From the NCBI GenBank assembly GCA_021846395.1, contig JAJZXB010000010.1:1-64000 (forward strand): a stretch of DNA of 64,000 nucleotides, in the 5' to 3' direction. Of the stretch, positions 8,515 through 17,373 are shown piece by piece. The position numbers and the translations under genes were made by a program. Under the pieces are notes generated by a model, which saw only the letters and a list, made by a program, of their open reading frames with translations, did no database searches and was not told where the DNA came from. Position 1 is the first letter of the stretch. Each line of letters begins with the position of its first letter. The DNA is from Thermoplasmata archaeon. Lineage in GTDB: Archaea > Thermoplasmatota > Thermoplasmata > Thermoplasmatales > Thermoplasmataceae.

Positions 8515-9468
8515 TTACAATAAATATTTTCCCATATTTTCCAAATTGAATTCAGAATAGTCTTCCAGCGTCACGAGATTTATTTTTTTTAATTCTATCT
8601 GTAAAGATGCTATAGCATTAAGATATTCCCTTGCCCTGATTTCCGGCAGAATAATATTTGCATAAACTTTTTCTCCATTTACCCAGAGAAATCTGAATAT
8701 TCTGGGGAATTTTAATTTATTTGACATTTTGGCGACATTTTTGTTAAGGTAAAATAACATTTCATTTTCTATATCGGTTACATACACACCATCATCCTTT
8801 GAAATAACTCTAATGCCCTCGCCGTTGTGTAAATCATCGTTGGAATAAATAATCATTTTAAACCTGCTTTCTGCTTCCGGAAAATTACTGGTTATCTGCC
8901 CTATTGAATTGTTATTATGTAAAATAATAGCAACCCTGTCTTCCTTAAATTCTTCATAAGGCATGCTGATAATTATGCTTTTCATTTTTATGTTAAAATT
9001 ATTCTCTAGCATTTTATTCACCGGTTTTATATCCAATTTCTCAATAAAATTATGTTTCATTAATTTTGTTGTAATGGCATCGGTAAACGCTTTTTGTAGC
9101 GAATGATGCATAAAACATTTTATTACAAAATACCCATCCTTCATATATTCCCCTGCTATAATGAGGCCTTCTATACTATCGAGATTGTTGATCAATTCAA
9201 TTATATTTTCCTCATACAATTTTTCTATGCCTCTGAAATAATCAATTCTTTCCTCAATATTAAATGCTGAAAATATTGGTTTATACGAATTTAAATCCAT
9301 ATCTCTTGGCAAGAACGCATTTAAAAACAGCTCACCCTCCTCCCTGTGTATATATAATGGTACTGTTTGGTCAAAATCCCTTATAATTTTTAATATCGCA
9401 GACTGTGCCTCCACATATATTTCAGCAGAAATGTCCATTTTTTTATTTAAGTCGTCAATATTCACCAT
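8515..9468 (-). CDS. Unknown protein, paralogue of the gene at 12610-13542
   Basis: A 317-residue protein that I do not recognise. It has no clear membrane segment or signal peptide. It resembles the 310-residue protein at 12610-13542 in length and in several aligned stretches: EENIIELINNL with SDNIYNLIHEI, YSNDDLHNGEG with FSNEKIQEGEN, and the last 60 residues. Both proteins look like two-part, alternating alpha/beta sequences without a visible helix-turn-helix. It is the last gene of a minus-strand run with a membrane glycosyltransferase and a RecA-like ATPase, 50 bases after the former, so a role linked to them is plausible but unproven. Confidence 0.7.
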   Translation of the reverse strand: MVNIDDLNKKMDISAEIYVEAQSAILKIIRDFDQTVPLYIHREEGELFLNAFLPRDMDLNSYKPIFSAFNIEERIDYFRGIEKLYEENIIELINNLDSIEGLIIAGEYMKDGYFVIKCFMHHSLQKAFTDAITTKLMKHNFIEKLDIKPVNKMLENNFNIKMKSIIISMPYEEFKEDRVAIILHNNNSIGQITSNFPEAESRFKMIIYSNDDLHNGEGIRVISKDDGVYVTDIENEMLFYLNKNVAKMSNKLKFPRIFRFLWVNGEKVYANIILPEIRAREYLNAIASLQIELKKINLVTLEDYSEFNLENMGKYLL

Positions 9469-9518
9469 GTATTATTATAAAGATATATTAATATTTTTCT
9501 TACATGTCTAGGTACAAT

Positions 9519-11051
9519 TTAACCTTCAAAATTTTTAAAAGCGGGTTCATCCATCGACGATTTTTTTGGCGTCCGATTCAGGAAAAAAATTGGTAAAAGC
9601 AGCATGAGCTGGAAAAGTGCCCAGAATACAGTTATATCATTGTATATTGAATGCCTGTATATCAGTATAGCTGAGGATATTATAAGAAGCGCCATAATTA
9701 AAAATTGCGGCCAGAATTTATGCCATGGCATTTTGCCACCGGTTCTGGCTGTCGTAAAAGGTTTCGTCTTCTTCCTCAAAACACTGATGGTCGTTGATAT
9801 GCTCAGTGGAAATATCAAAAGATTTGCAGCCATATTGTAAAATACAAATTTCAATGGAGCTTTCTTATCAATGTGCGATAAAACAAATGTTGTCATCAAT
9901 AATATGGTATAGGGCATCCATGCAAAAAAGTATAATGTAGGATTTATTGTCAAAACCTTAATTCCAAGTATGTCCATTATAGGGGCTAATAGAAAAATTA
10001 AATAAAACCAGCCAAAGGTGTACCATGTTCCAGTAGCAAACCAGTCAAGTCTCTCCTTAAATGTATATTTTTTATTGAATATTATTTCTTTGAATATCCT
10101 TGGCATCAGTGATAAAGATCCAGCCATCCACCGCCATTGCTGGTTTATATACCCTTCCATCGTTACAGGTGCCCTTCCAAAAACAAGTTTTTTATTGTAA
10201 TACAATCCACGCCATCCCTTTCCAATTAAATTTACTGATGTGGTAATATCCTCAACAAGGCTTGACTCATCAAAATAATTAACAGATTTTAAAGCCTCCA
10301 ATCTGTAAATTACATTGCTTCCGCATGAAAATAAGGTTCCTGTTACGCTCTTTCCCTCAGTAAGGATCTCATAAAATATAAACTGCTGTGCCTGTGCAAT
10401 TTCAGCAAGAACGTTGCTGTCTGTATTCGTATATATTTGTGGTACCTGGACAAAACCAACATCAGGATTCTTATCAAGCATTGATACTGTCTCCCTTATG
10501 AAATCTGGCGAAGGGGTCTGATCTATATCTATAACAGAAACAAAATCAACATCTAATGTTTTTAAAATATCGTTTAAAGCACCTGCTTTATAGCCTCTTC
10601 TGTTTATTCTATGTATATATTTCATGCCTATCCTGTTGCACAGGTCAATGATATACGAGGAATCACCTTTTGTAGAATCGTCAAGAACATAAACTTCGGC
10701 TATGTTTCCAACGTTTGAATGTATTGCAATAAGGTTTGTTTTTACCATATCTGGATCTTCATTGTATATTGGAACAAGAATAGCTACCTTATTCCTTAAG
10801 AGTATATTATATGAAGAATCGATTGTATTCTTATATTTATACTGGCTTCTTCTAAATGATAAAAAATAGCTTATGCTCTGTATTCCAAAGAATACAGTTG
10901 CAAACCAGAACCAGAAGGTAAAAAAATAATCAAGAAGTGTTCCATTCTTTAAAACAATTATAGAATACAATGAAGATATGAGACCTATACCTATAAAAAT
11001 GAGGGAAAGAATACTCATAATATTTACGGTTATACGTAATATTTTTTTCAT
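9519..11051 (-). CDS. Membrane-embedded family 2 glycosyltransferase, cellulose-synthase-like
   Basis: A 510-residue protein with two N-terminal membrane segments (about 5-35 and 40-66), a cytoplasmic GT2 domain (about 88-320) and several C-terminal membrane segments. The processive GT signature is complete: LDDS at 123-126, DID at 175-177, VED at 266-268 and QQWRW at 304-308. Enzymes of this kind polymerise a beta-linked polysaccharide and thread it through the membrane. A ribosome binding site (AAGGTAA) lies in the short gap after the RecA-like ATPase gene upstream, so the two are co-transcribed. The polymer is unknown. No PilZ domain is visible. Confidence 0.88.
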   Translation of the reverse strand: MKKILRITVNIMSILSLIFIGIGLISSLYSIIVLKNGTLLDYFFTFWFWFATVFFGIQSISYFLSFRRSQYKYKNTIDSSYNILLRNKVAILVPIYNEDPDMVKTNLIAIHSNVGNIAEVYVLDDSTKGDSSYIIDLCNRIGMKYIHRINRRGYKAGALNDILKTLDVDFVSVIDIDQTPSPDFIRETVSMLDKNPDVGFVQVPQIYTNTDSNVLAEIAQAQQFIFYEILTEGKSVTGTLFSCGSNVIYRLEALKSVNYFDESSLVEDITTSVNLIGKGWRGLYYNKKLVFGRAPVTMEGYINQQWRWMAGSLSLMPRIFKEIIFNKKYTFKERLDWFATGTWYTFGWFYLIFLLAPIMDILGIKVLTINPTLYFFAWMPYTILLMTTFVLSHIDKKAPLKFVFYNMAANLLIFPLSISTTISVLRKKTKPFTTARTGGKMPWHKFWPQFLIMALLIISSAILIYRHSIYNDITVFWALFQLMLLLPIFFLNRTPKKSSMDEPAFKNFEG

Positions 11052-11055
11052 AAAA

Positions 11056-12162
11056 TTACCTTATATTTTTAAAAATGTCATTATTATCCAGTGATGGTTT
11101 ATCATCAGTGTTATTATTGACATCTTTAATAATAATTATTCCGTTTTGTGTGATTTTGAAATTTAAAGGAGCGGAATTAAAAATGGAACCTCTCATCTTT
11201 ACTATTTCCATAGATCTTAATTGTTTTTGATCAACCCTTTTATAATCCAGTTTTATAATTCCTGTTACATAATATTCCTCTATTCCGAATATGCTCAGAT
11301 CCGAACTTCGTATGCCGGATGTTATTATCGTAATGACATTTTTCATTGCCAGACTGTTTAAAAAAATATTTATGTAATCATCGTCAGGAATCAAAAGAAG
11401 AGTAATAGGATCTATAACAACTCGTTTTATATCTTTCTGTATTATTATCTTTTTTAATTCATTTACAACCTTTGTAATAAATTTCCTGAAATCTGTTTTA
11501 CCGCTTGATACATCTGCTTTCATTGCCCTAATCTGGTCCGATATTTCCATAATTTCTATCATTTTATTTTCATATGCTTCAGCAAAGCCAATATCCATTG
11601 TTCTAATATTATCAAGAAACTGATCTGGAAAGGTATCAGTAAGTATCATCATGCCCTTTTCATTATATTTTGCCCCGTTAGCCAAAAAAATGCTGGACAG
11701 AGTTGTTTTACCCACACCGGTTTTACCGGATAACAGATAAACGTATCCTGGTCTCAGACCGCCAGATAATTTGGAATCAATTTCAGGTATCCCAAAATGG
11801 CCTTTCCCGGTATTAACATTTTCGTAATTTTTTAAATCAGCGATTTTAATTTGAAATGCATTGCATATGTTAACTTCATTATCATTCAATTCTCTATTTG
11901 AAATTAATATTTTTTTATCTATACGTGAATCCATACATTGTGCGTTGAATATTATTAAGTCATTAATGGATGACACATCCTTGGTTATTTTTATTACTAT
12001 TAAAACTTCTTTGTATGTAACTATATCACTAAAATTATACTCATTTCCAGAAATGCCAGTTATTTTATAATTTTTATAGAAATGCATGTTATGTATATCA
12101 AGAGAGAAAGAGTGTGAAACAACACGCAAAATAGTATCAGTATCTATGTCATCTTCTGTCAA
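11056..12162 (-). CDS. RecA/KaiC-superfamily ATPase with an extra N-terminal domain
   Basis: A 368-residue protein. A KaiC-like core begins around residue 122 (FGIPEIDSKLSGGL), with Walker A GKTGVGKTT at 146-154 and a Walker B strand RVVIDPITLLLI near 240. The first 110 residues are a separate alpha/beta domain whose pattern (SGNEYNFSD, a strand with VIKI, then KKILIS) recalls inactive PD-(D/E)XK-like domains; this is a fold guess. The start is a TTG at 12162, because no ATG or GTG is available before conserved sequence. It lies directly upstream of the glycosyltransferase, so it may regulate or localise polysaccharide synthesis. KaiC-like proteins often act as signalling ATPases. Confidence 0.75.
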   Translation of the reverse strand: MTEDDIDTDTILRVVSHSFSLDIHNMHFYKNYKITGISGNEYNFSDIVTYKEVLIVIKITKDVSSINDLIIFNAQCMDSRIDKKILISNRELNDNEVNICNAFQIKIADLKNYENVNTGKGHFGIPEIDSKLSGGLRPGYVYLLSGKTGVGKTTLSSIFLANGAKYNEKGMMILTDTFPDQFLDNIRTMDIGFAEAYENKMIEIMEISDQIRAMKADVSSGKTDFRKFITKVVNELKKIIIQKDIKRVVIDPITLLLIPDDDYINIFLNSLAMKNVITIITSGIRSSDLSIFGIEEYYVTGIIKLDYKRVDQKQLRSMEIVKMRGSIFNSAPLNFKITQNGIIIIKDVNNNTDDKPSLDNNDIFKNIR

Positions 12163-12251
12163 AGCGAGAGTGTATTTTTTAAATGTATATAATTATTCCC
12201 ATTATATATAAATCATTTACGATTACATCTATTATGAGCGTTAAGGGTTAA

Positions 12252-12341
12252 TTACAGTGAGTACTGCCCACATCCCCTATTTTCCTCAATAAGGCAGTAA
12301 TAAGTTTTTCCATTCTTTTTTGCTACCTTTTTCAGTTTCAA
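12252..12341 (-). pseudogene. Possible remnant of a transposase N-terminus (IS1634/IS4-like)
   Basis: The 447-base gap between the ATPase gene and the next gene holds no full gene. Within it a short minus-strand frame of 29 codons reads LKLKKVAKKNGKTYYCLIEE and a few more residues before a stop. This resembles the start of IS1634-type transposases, which begin with a similar KNGK-x-YYYLVE segment. The frame breaks immediately afterwards, so only a scar would be left. The likeness is short and from memory. The rest of the gap is AT-rich and shows nothing else I can name. Confidence 0.35.
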
Positions 12342-12609
12342 TGTTATGTACTGATTTTATATCCCAAATATAAATCTTTCCATAAACACGAATCTTACTA
12401 TATTCAAAATAGAATAAGTTCCAAAAAAACCTAACTCCAAATGGATACCATAGGATTGCACATTATGATTTATTAAAAATATTTTATTTATATTTACATA
12501 AACTTCATTACATTATGTGAATGTTTTGCCAATATTGTAATAACAGTACAGTTATAAATATTTCTAAGTTTTATAAAATTCAAAAATATAAATTTAGCTA
12601 AAAACAATA

Positions 12610-13542
12610 TTAATTAAGCAGAGAGGGATCATAATCAGAACATGTTTTTATTGTTATAATGTTTTTACCATTATTTTCAATTGCCTCTGAAATTAATATT
12701 TTAATATATTCCATTATTCTGTATGATGAAATTATAAATGTTAAGTGGATAGAGTTGTCCTTAATTGATATGTAGAAATTTCTGAATATGCCATGCTCAT
12801 TTGTCCTTTTTCTAACTCCCGAAAGAGGAGTGAGATTTAAATGTGATTCATAAATATTATTTTTGTCGGATATGCATTTTAAATTTTCCCCCTCCTGAAT
12901 TTTTTCATTTGAGAATATAAGCACATCAAAATAATCATCGTCCCCATACAAACCCACGGCCTCAGCAATAGAGTCCGTTTTTTCCAGCATTTTTTCAGTA
13001 TATGTCATGTTATATCTATCTAATGGAATGGTATACTTTAATACAGATAGGGGTATTTTTTTATTTTTATTTAACAAAAATTTATCTATTCCCGTTTCAC
13101 TTTTAGTGATCAGGAGATCATCAATAAAATTTGGTATGGTGATATATCTATTGATTATTTCAGATACATTTGATTTATAATCACTGTTGTATCTTAATCT
13201 TATAATAAACTTCCCCATTTCGATTGTTGTTTCCAATAAAGCAACACTGGGAATATTGCCTATTTCATGAATTAAATTATATATATTATCTGAAATTAAT
13301 TTTGTTATCATGAAATACTCCTCCTTTTCAATGGCATTAAAATAGTTAGCAATTAAATCTTCAACGCCCTTATTATTTTTTTTGGATATAAAAATCCGGA
13401 AATAATGGTTATCGGGATCACTTCCTAAAAAAACAGACATAGTAACATTGTGAAGTTTTGACCATCTGAATATGTCTTCATAACTATTGATGGCAATTTT
13501 AACTTCCATATCAAGTTTCCTGCTAGCTTCAATTATATTCAT
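12610..13542 (-). CDS. Unknown protein, paralogue of the gene at 8515-9468
   Basis: A 310-residue protein that I do not recognise, with no membrane segments. It shares layout and several short stretches with the 317-residue protein at 8515-9468, including the centre (YNLIHEIGN, then a beta-rich part) and the C-terminal third (FRNFYISIKDNSIHLTFII against FRFLWVNGEKVYANIIL). The two copies bracket the glycosyltransferase and RecA-like ATPase genes and all read the same way, which suggests duplication within one functional locus. The gap to the ATPase gene downstream is 447 bases and may hold its own promoter. No catalytic motif was seen. Confidence 0.7.
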   Translation of the reverse strand: MNIIEASRKLDMEVKIAINSYEDIFRWSKLHNVTMSVFLGSDPDNHYFRIFISKKNNKGVEDLIANYFNAIEKEEYFMITKLISDNIYNLIHEIGNIPSVALLETTIEMGKFIIRLRYNSDYKSNVSEIINRYITIPNFIDDLLITKSETGIDKFLLNKNKKIPLSVLKYTIPLDRYNMTYTEKMLEKTDSIAEAVGLYGDDDYFDVLIFSNEKIQEGENLKCISDKNNIYESHLNLTPLSGVRKRTNEHGIFRNFYISIKDNSIHLTFIISSYRIMEYIKILISEAIENNGKNIITIKTCSDYDPSLLN

Positions 13543-13587
13543 TAAAGATATAATGTAAATTTTATATTTATAATTAACTATAAATAA

Positions 13588-14361
13588 TTAAATTGGTGTC
13601 TCATTCATTTGCAATTTATTTTTATAGTTTGCATTTTTGTATAAAATGAGCTCAGATATTACGCTGAGAGATATTTCCTCGGGTGAAACAGCATTTATTT
13701 CAATCCCTGCAGGGCATTTTATTCTTTTCAAGTCATCGTCATTGAATGTTTTCTTCAGTGATTCCAAATCGTGCTTGAATCTATTTACACTTGCAACCAG
13801 ACCTATATATTTTGACTGTTTTTTTAAAATTTCCTTAAGGTATTCTATTTCCCTCTCATTTTTTGTCAGCAGCACTATATAGCTATCAGTAATATCCATT
13901 GATCTGATCTCCTCAATCACATTATCCTTTTCAGTATTTATTCCAGTTACATTTATATTTAGAAATTCTGATAATTTTTTAATGCCAACAAATATCTGAT
14001 CATCACCCGCTTCCGTAAGTACGACAATATTTATATTATTCAGTGTAGGCTCAATAAAAATGTCAATTGAACCCCCGCATGTTGTATCCATATTAAAATC
14101 ACAATTTCTGTTAAATTTATCAAGCCCAATTGTGATCGTCTCTGCCTTTTTTTCTTCAATACATTTGATTGCTTCATTCATTACAATATTGTCCATTTTT
14201 CTGCTGCCAAAGGTTCCCCTTAATATTTTATTTTCCGATATGAGCATTTTGAATCCGGGTTTTGCTATTGATGACCCTGTAGTTCTAATCACTGTAGCAA
14301 TTGCATAATCAGTTTTTTTGGACTTTAGATTTACCTGGATATCAAGATAATCATCATACAT
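13588..14361 (-). CDS. XdhC/CoxF-family molybdenum hydroxylase maturation protein
   Basis: A 257-residue protein with XdhC features: ATVIRTTGSSIAKPGFKMLI at the N-terminus, a Rossmann-like middle with VVLTEAGDD, and the C-terminal block GLVASVNRF then CPAGIEINAVSPEEISLSVISELI, where this family has P-x-G-L-x-I-G-A-x-T-P-x-E-I-A. XdhC proteins insert sulfurated molybdenum cofactor into xanthine-dehydrogenase-type enzymes. A likely client is the CoxMSL enzyme at 54.4-57.8 kb, although it is 40 kb away. Neighbouring genes do not belong to the same process. Confidence 0.8.
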   Translation of the reverse strand: MYDDYLDIQVNLKSKKTDYAIATVIRTTGSSIAKPGFKMLISENKILRGTFGSRKMDNIVMNEAIKCIEEKKAETITIGLDKFNRNCDFNMDTTCGGSIDIFIEPTLNNINIVVLTEAGDDQIFVGIKKLSEFLNINVTGINTEKDNVIEEIRSMDITDSYIVLLTKNEREIEYLKEILKKQSKYIGLVASVNRFKHDLESLKKTFNDDDLKRIKCPAGIEINAVSPEEISLSVISELILYKNANYKNKLQMNETPI

Positions 14362-14435
14362 GTATTAAGAATGTTTTTACATTAATAATATTTTCTCAAC
14401 GTGCAGATGCCAAATTAATAATAATGAGTAAAAAC

Positions 14436-15926
14436 TCATGTGCTGTTATTTTTTACTGGTGCTGCATTATTTTCAATATTGCTGCTTTCCATCCTTTTCC
14501 CAAGCACTTCCCTCGCAAACAGTACAAGGAACGCAGATAACGTAAATGCAATGGAACCGATTAAAAAAACAAAATAAAATGCTGATGCGTCAGGAAATGA
14601 AAAAATAGTTATTCCTGCAGTTGTTTTGACCGTGTCAGAAACTGTGTATAATGATAGAATTGTTCCTGCCACTGGGGCACCAACACTGCTGCCCATATAT
14701 CTGAATGTTCCGTTCATGGAAGTTGCAAGACCCATATGCTGAGGATCAACAGACAGAACAAGGAGATTTATGATGGATGCATTAACAATTGACATTCCTG
14801 ACCCTATAATGAATTCATCAATCAGAGTTACGCTATAACCTGGTGAGCCTGAAAGCAAGAGAAATCCCATGCCTGTTATCAAAGCACCTGTAATTGCAAG
14901 TGGCTTTATTCCAACTTTTGATATAATCTTGCCTGTAACCAGAGAGAATACTATTATCCCAATGGCAAAGGCTACCATAGACAGACCTGTATCGAGAATG
15001 GATAGCCCAAAACCAAATGGAGCGGGTGTTTCAAATTTATAGGACAAAGCCTGCATTGATAAATACATGCCCATTCCTGAAACGGCCAAGGTTATATTTG
15101 CTACCAGTACATTTCTTTTAGACAATAAATTCATATCAAATATTGCTTCACCACCCTTTTTAAAATAATGCTTTTCATAAAGGAACATTGGAATAAAAAG
15201 GGCAATTCCAGCAGAAGCCATGCCCAAAAATAGAGGGGATGTCCAGCCCCATGATGATCCCTCAGAAAGAGATAAAACTATGAGTGCAAGTGGAATCCCA
15301 AGTAGAATTGCACCAACATAATCAACCTTAACATCTGGCCTTTTATATTTTGATTCATGAACCTTGTATATAACAAGAAAAGCAAGAATGATGATAAATG
15401 GTATTGCAGTGTGATATGTAACCCTCCACCCATAATAGTCAGAGATCAGTGAACCCATTGGCAAGCTGAAAGCAAATCCCACTCCAAACATTCCACTTAT
15501 AACTGCCTGAGCCTTTGGAACCATTTCTCTTGGAAACTCCTCTCTTACCAGTGCCATGCCAAGTGGCATAATTGTTAGCCCAATACCCTGTACAGCTCTG
15601 GCCACCACCATAAATGTAAAATTGGGAGAGAATCCCGTAACAGAGACAGCCCCTGCATAAATAAGCATTGATATGGACATAACCTTTTTCTTTCCATAGA
15701 GATCAGCAAGTTTTCCAACAACTGGACTCAGGGCAACTCCAGTTAAAAGATAGGTTGATAAAACAAGGCTCACCTGGTCAACAGTAACATGAAACTCCTC
15801 AGCTATTGAAGGCAATGAGGGCGTTAACATGCCCTCAACGTACATTACTGCAACTATTATCATTGATAATAAAGCAAGCATAAAGTTTGCATATTTTTTA
15901 TCATATTTATATTCCACTTTAACCAT
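14436..15926 (-). CDS. MFS drug-efflux type transporter, DHA2 (14-TM) family
   Basis: A 496-residue polytopic membrane protein. It has the MFS loop 2-3 motif GKLADLYGKKKV near residue 70, and RAVQGIGLTIMPLGMALVRE matches motif B/C of H+-coupled drug antiporters. FSLPMGSLISDYYGWRVTY is the DHA2 motif C region. The length fits 14 membrane segments. It is transcribed divergently from an HxlR-type regulator at 16151, the usual arrangement for an inducible efflux pump. The substrate is unknown. Confidence 0.88.
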   Translation of the reverse strand: MVKVEYKYDKKYANFMLALLSMIIVAVMYVEGMLTPSLPSIAEEFHVTVDQVSLVLSTYLLTGVALSPVVGKLADLYGKKKVMSISMLIYAGAVSVTGFSPNFTFMVVARAVQGIGLTIMPLGMALVREEFPREMVPKAQAVISGMFGVGFAFSLPMGSLISDYYGWRVTYHTAIPFIIILAFLVIYKVHESKYKRPDVKVDYVGAILLGIPLALIVLSLSEGSSWGWTSPLFLGMASAGIALFIPMFLYEKHYFKKGGEAIFDMNLLSKRNVLVANITLAVSGMGMYLSMQALSYKFETPAPFGFGLSILDTGLSMVAFAIGIIVFSLVTGKIISKVGIKPLAITGALITGMGFLLLSGSPGYSVTLIDEFIIGSGMSIVNASIINLLVLSVDPQHMGLATSMNGTFRYMGSSVGAPVAGTILSLYTVSDTVKTTAGITIFSFPDASAFYFVFLIGSIAFTLSAFLVLFAREVLGKRMESSNIENNAAPVKNNST

Positions 15927-16037
15927 CTCTGATGAAACGATTCAATATTTTAATATACAGCAAGGCTATTGCCATCCTGTTGTATTTTTTTAATAAACCG
16001 TATACACCTAATTGTTTTAGATTATATAAATATTGTA

Positions 16038-16058
16038 TTATTAACTATTTACTAATAA
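16038..16058. promoter_or_regulatory. Candidate operator: inverted repeat between MFS pump and HxlR gene
   Basis: TTATTA and TAATAA form a perfect 6-base inverted repeat around a 9-base centre (ACTATTTAC) in the divergent intergenic region. A dimeric winged-helix HxlR protein encoded next to it could bind here. The DNA is very AT-rich, so chance is a real alternative. Confidence 0.25.
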
Positions 16059-16150
16059 ATTAAATTTTTCCATGTTTCATTATTTTCTTAATTCAGCAAT
16101 AATAAAAATACATTTAATATTAAAACTGTATATAGAAGAAGGTGAGTGGT

Positions 16151-16465
16151 ATGGATGATTTTAAAAATGTGATTACTGATGCAATGAAACAAATTAATGG
16201 TAAATGGGATGCCATTATTATTAAATTACTTGCAGAAAATGACCTGCGTTATAATGAAATTCTTAAAAATATGGAAAATATTACACCTAAGTCTCTATCT
16301 GAAAGCCTAAAGAAATTAAATCAAAATAACATTATCAGAAGAACTGTTCTATCTACACAGCCATTTACAGTTATATATGGCCTTACAGAAAAGGGTTCGG
16401 AATTGATAAAACATCTGAATGGTCTTGAGGAGTGGGAAAATACATGCAAAAAAAAGAGAGAGTGA
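16151..16465 (+). CDS. HxlR-family winged-helix transcriptional regulator
   Basis: About 104 residues. The order WDAIIIKLLAENDLRYNEILKNM, then ITPKSLSESLKKL, then IIRR and YGLTEKGSELI is the HxlR pattern (helix-turn-helix followed by a wing ending in Y-x-L-T-x-x-G). The usual conserved cysteine near the N-terminus is absent; a single Cys lies near the C-terminus. The ATG at 16151 has GGTG seven bases upstream; a GTG at 16142 is also in frame. It is divergent from the DHA2 pump and probably controls it and perhaps the membrane protein downstream. Confidence 0.85.
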   Translation: MDDFKNVITDAMKQINGKWDAIIIKLLAENDLRYNEILKNMENITPKSLSESLKKLNQNNIIRRTVLSTQPFTVIYGLTEKGSELIKHLNGLEEWENTCKKKRE

Positions 16466-16498
16466 TATTATTATATAATTAAATTCCCTTACAGGTAT

Positions 16499-17344
16499 AT
16501 GTTTAAAAAATATATTTCAAGCAAACACTATTACGACAATGACACCATGAATCAGTTTACGGCTATAACAAAACTATTGCTTTTAATATCCATTTTTCTT
16601 GTTATACTTTCCATATTCATTTACAGCTTTTTTGAATTTACAAGAAATATTGGCGTATTATTTGATGTGGGTATATTCTTTATAATTATCTCGAGTGTAA
16701 TTTATGCTATTAATAATATAATGTTTTTCCAGAGTGATAGATTTAAAATTCCGGACAAATTAATTTTATTTTCCTTTCTGATGTTTTTCCTGATTTTTAT
16801 TGGTGACATATTTATTTCAATATCACTGAGAACAGATATAACATCAGCCATACTTGGAATAATTGGTGTCATTTTAGGAGTTTTGTATTTTTACTTCAAA
16901 AGTGATAAGATACTTTCTAGAATATTGATGATCATATCAATTCTTCTTGTTTATATTTCAATGACGAATTTTCCTGCAGACATATATTCTGGCATTTTAC
17001 CATTTTATTTCAATTCTGCAGCATGGGCACAGGCATTCATTATATATCAAATATTTATGCTTCTCTCATATTTATTCAGAGAAAATAATATAATAAATGA
17101 TTTCCTCATTAGCGGTGGCAGGGATATTTCTATATTTATATTTGGCATGGGACTCATCATAGCAGGAATTGAACTTGTTACATTTCCATATCTGGGAATA
17201 ACACCTATTGTCGCAATATCAGAAGAGGTGTTTCTAATTCTTGCTGGAATGGGTGTTCTAATATCAGGTATATTCACAGCACTGATATCATTTATGGACT
17301 TTTACTATGAGGTAATAAAGCCAAGAAGATATTTCATGAGATAA
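16499..17344 (+). CDS. Unknown polytopic membrane protein
   Basis: A 281-residue protein with about eight hydrophobic segments starting near residue 22 and running to about 272, and short charged ends (MFKKYISSKHYYDND at the N-terminus, YEVIKPRRYFMR at the C-terminus). I do not recognise a family. It lies 33 bases after the HxlR-type regulator on the same strand, so it may be co-transcribed and part of the same response. No transport or catalytic motif is visible. Confidence 0.75.
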   Translation: MFKKYISSKHYYDNDTMNQFTAITKLLLLISIFLVILSIFIYSFFEFTRNIGVLFDVGIFFIIISSVIYAINNIMFFQSDRFKIPDKLILFSFLMFFLIFIGDIFISISLRTDITSAILGIIGVILGVLYFYFKSDKILSRILMIISILLVYISMTNFPADIYSGILPFYFNSAAWAQAFIIYQIFMLLSYLFRENNIINDFLISGGRDISIFIFGMGLIIAGIELVTFPYLGITPIVAISEEVFLILAGMGVLISGIFTALISFMDFYYEVIKPRRYFMR

Positions 17345-17348
17345 AATT

Positions 17349-17357
17349 ATATTTTAT
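17349..17357 (+). promoter_or_regulatory. TATA-like box for ubiD
   Basis: TATATTTTA lies 17-25 bases before the ubiD ATG at 17374, fitting a leaderless transcript. Confidence 0.4.
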
Positions 17358-17373
17358 TAAGCTATCATAAGGC

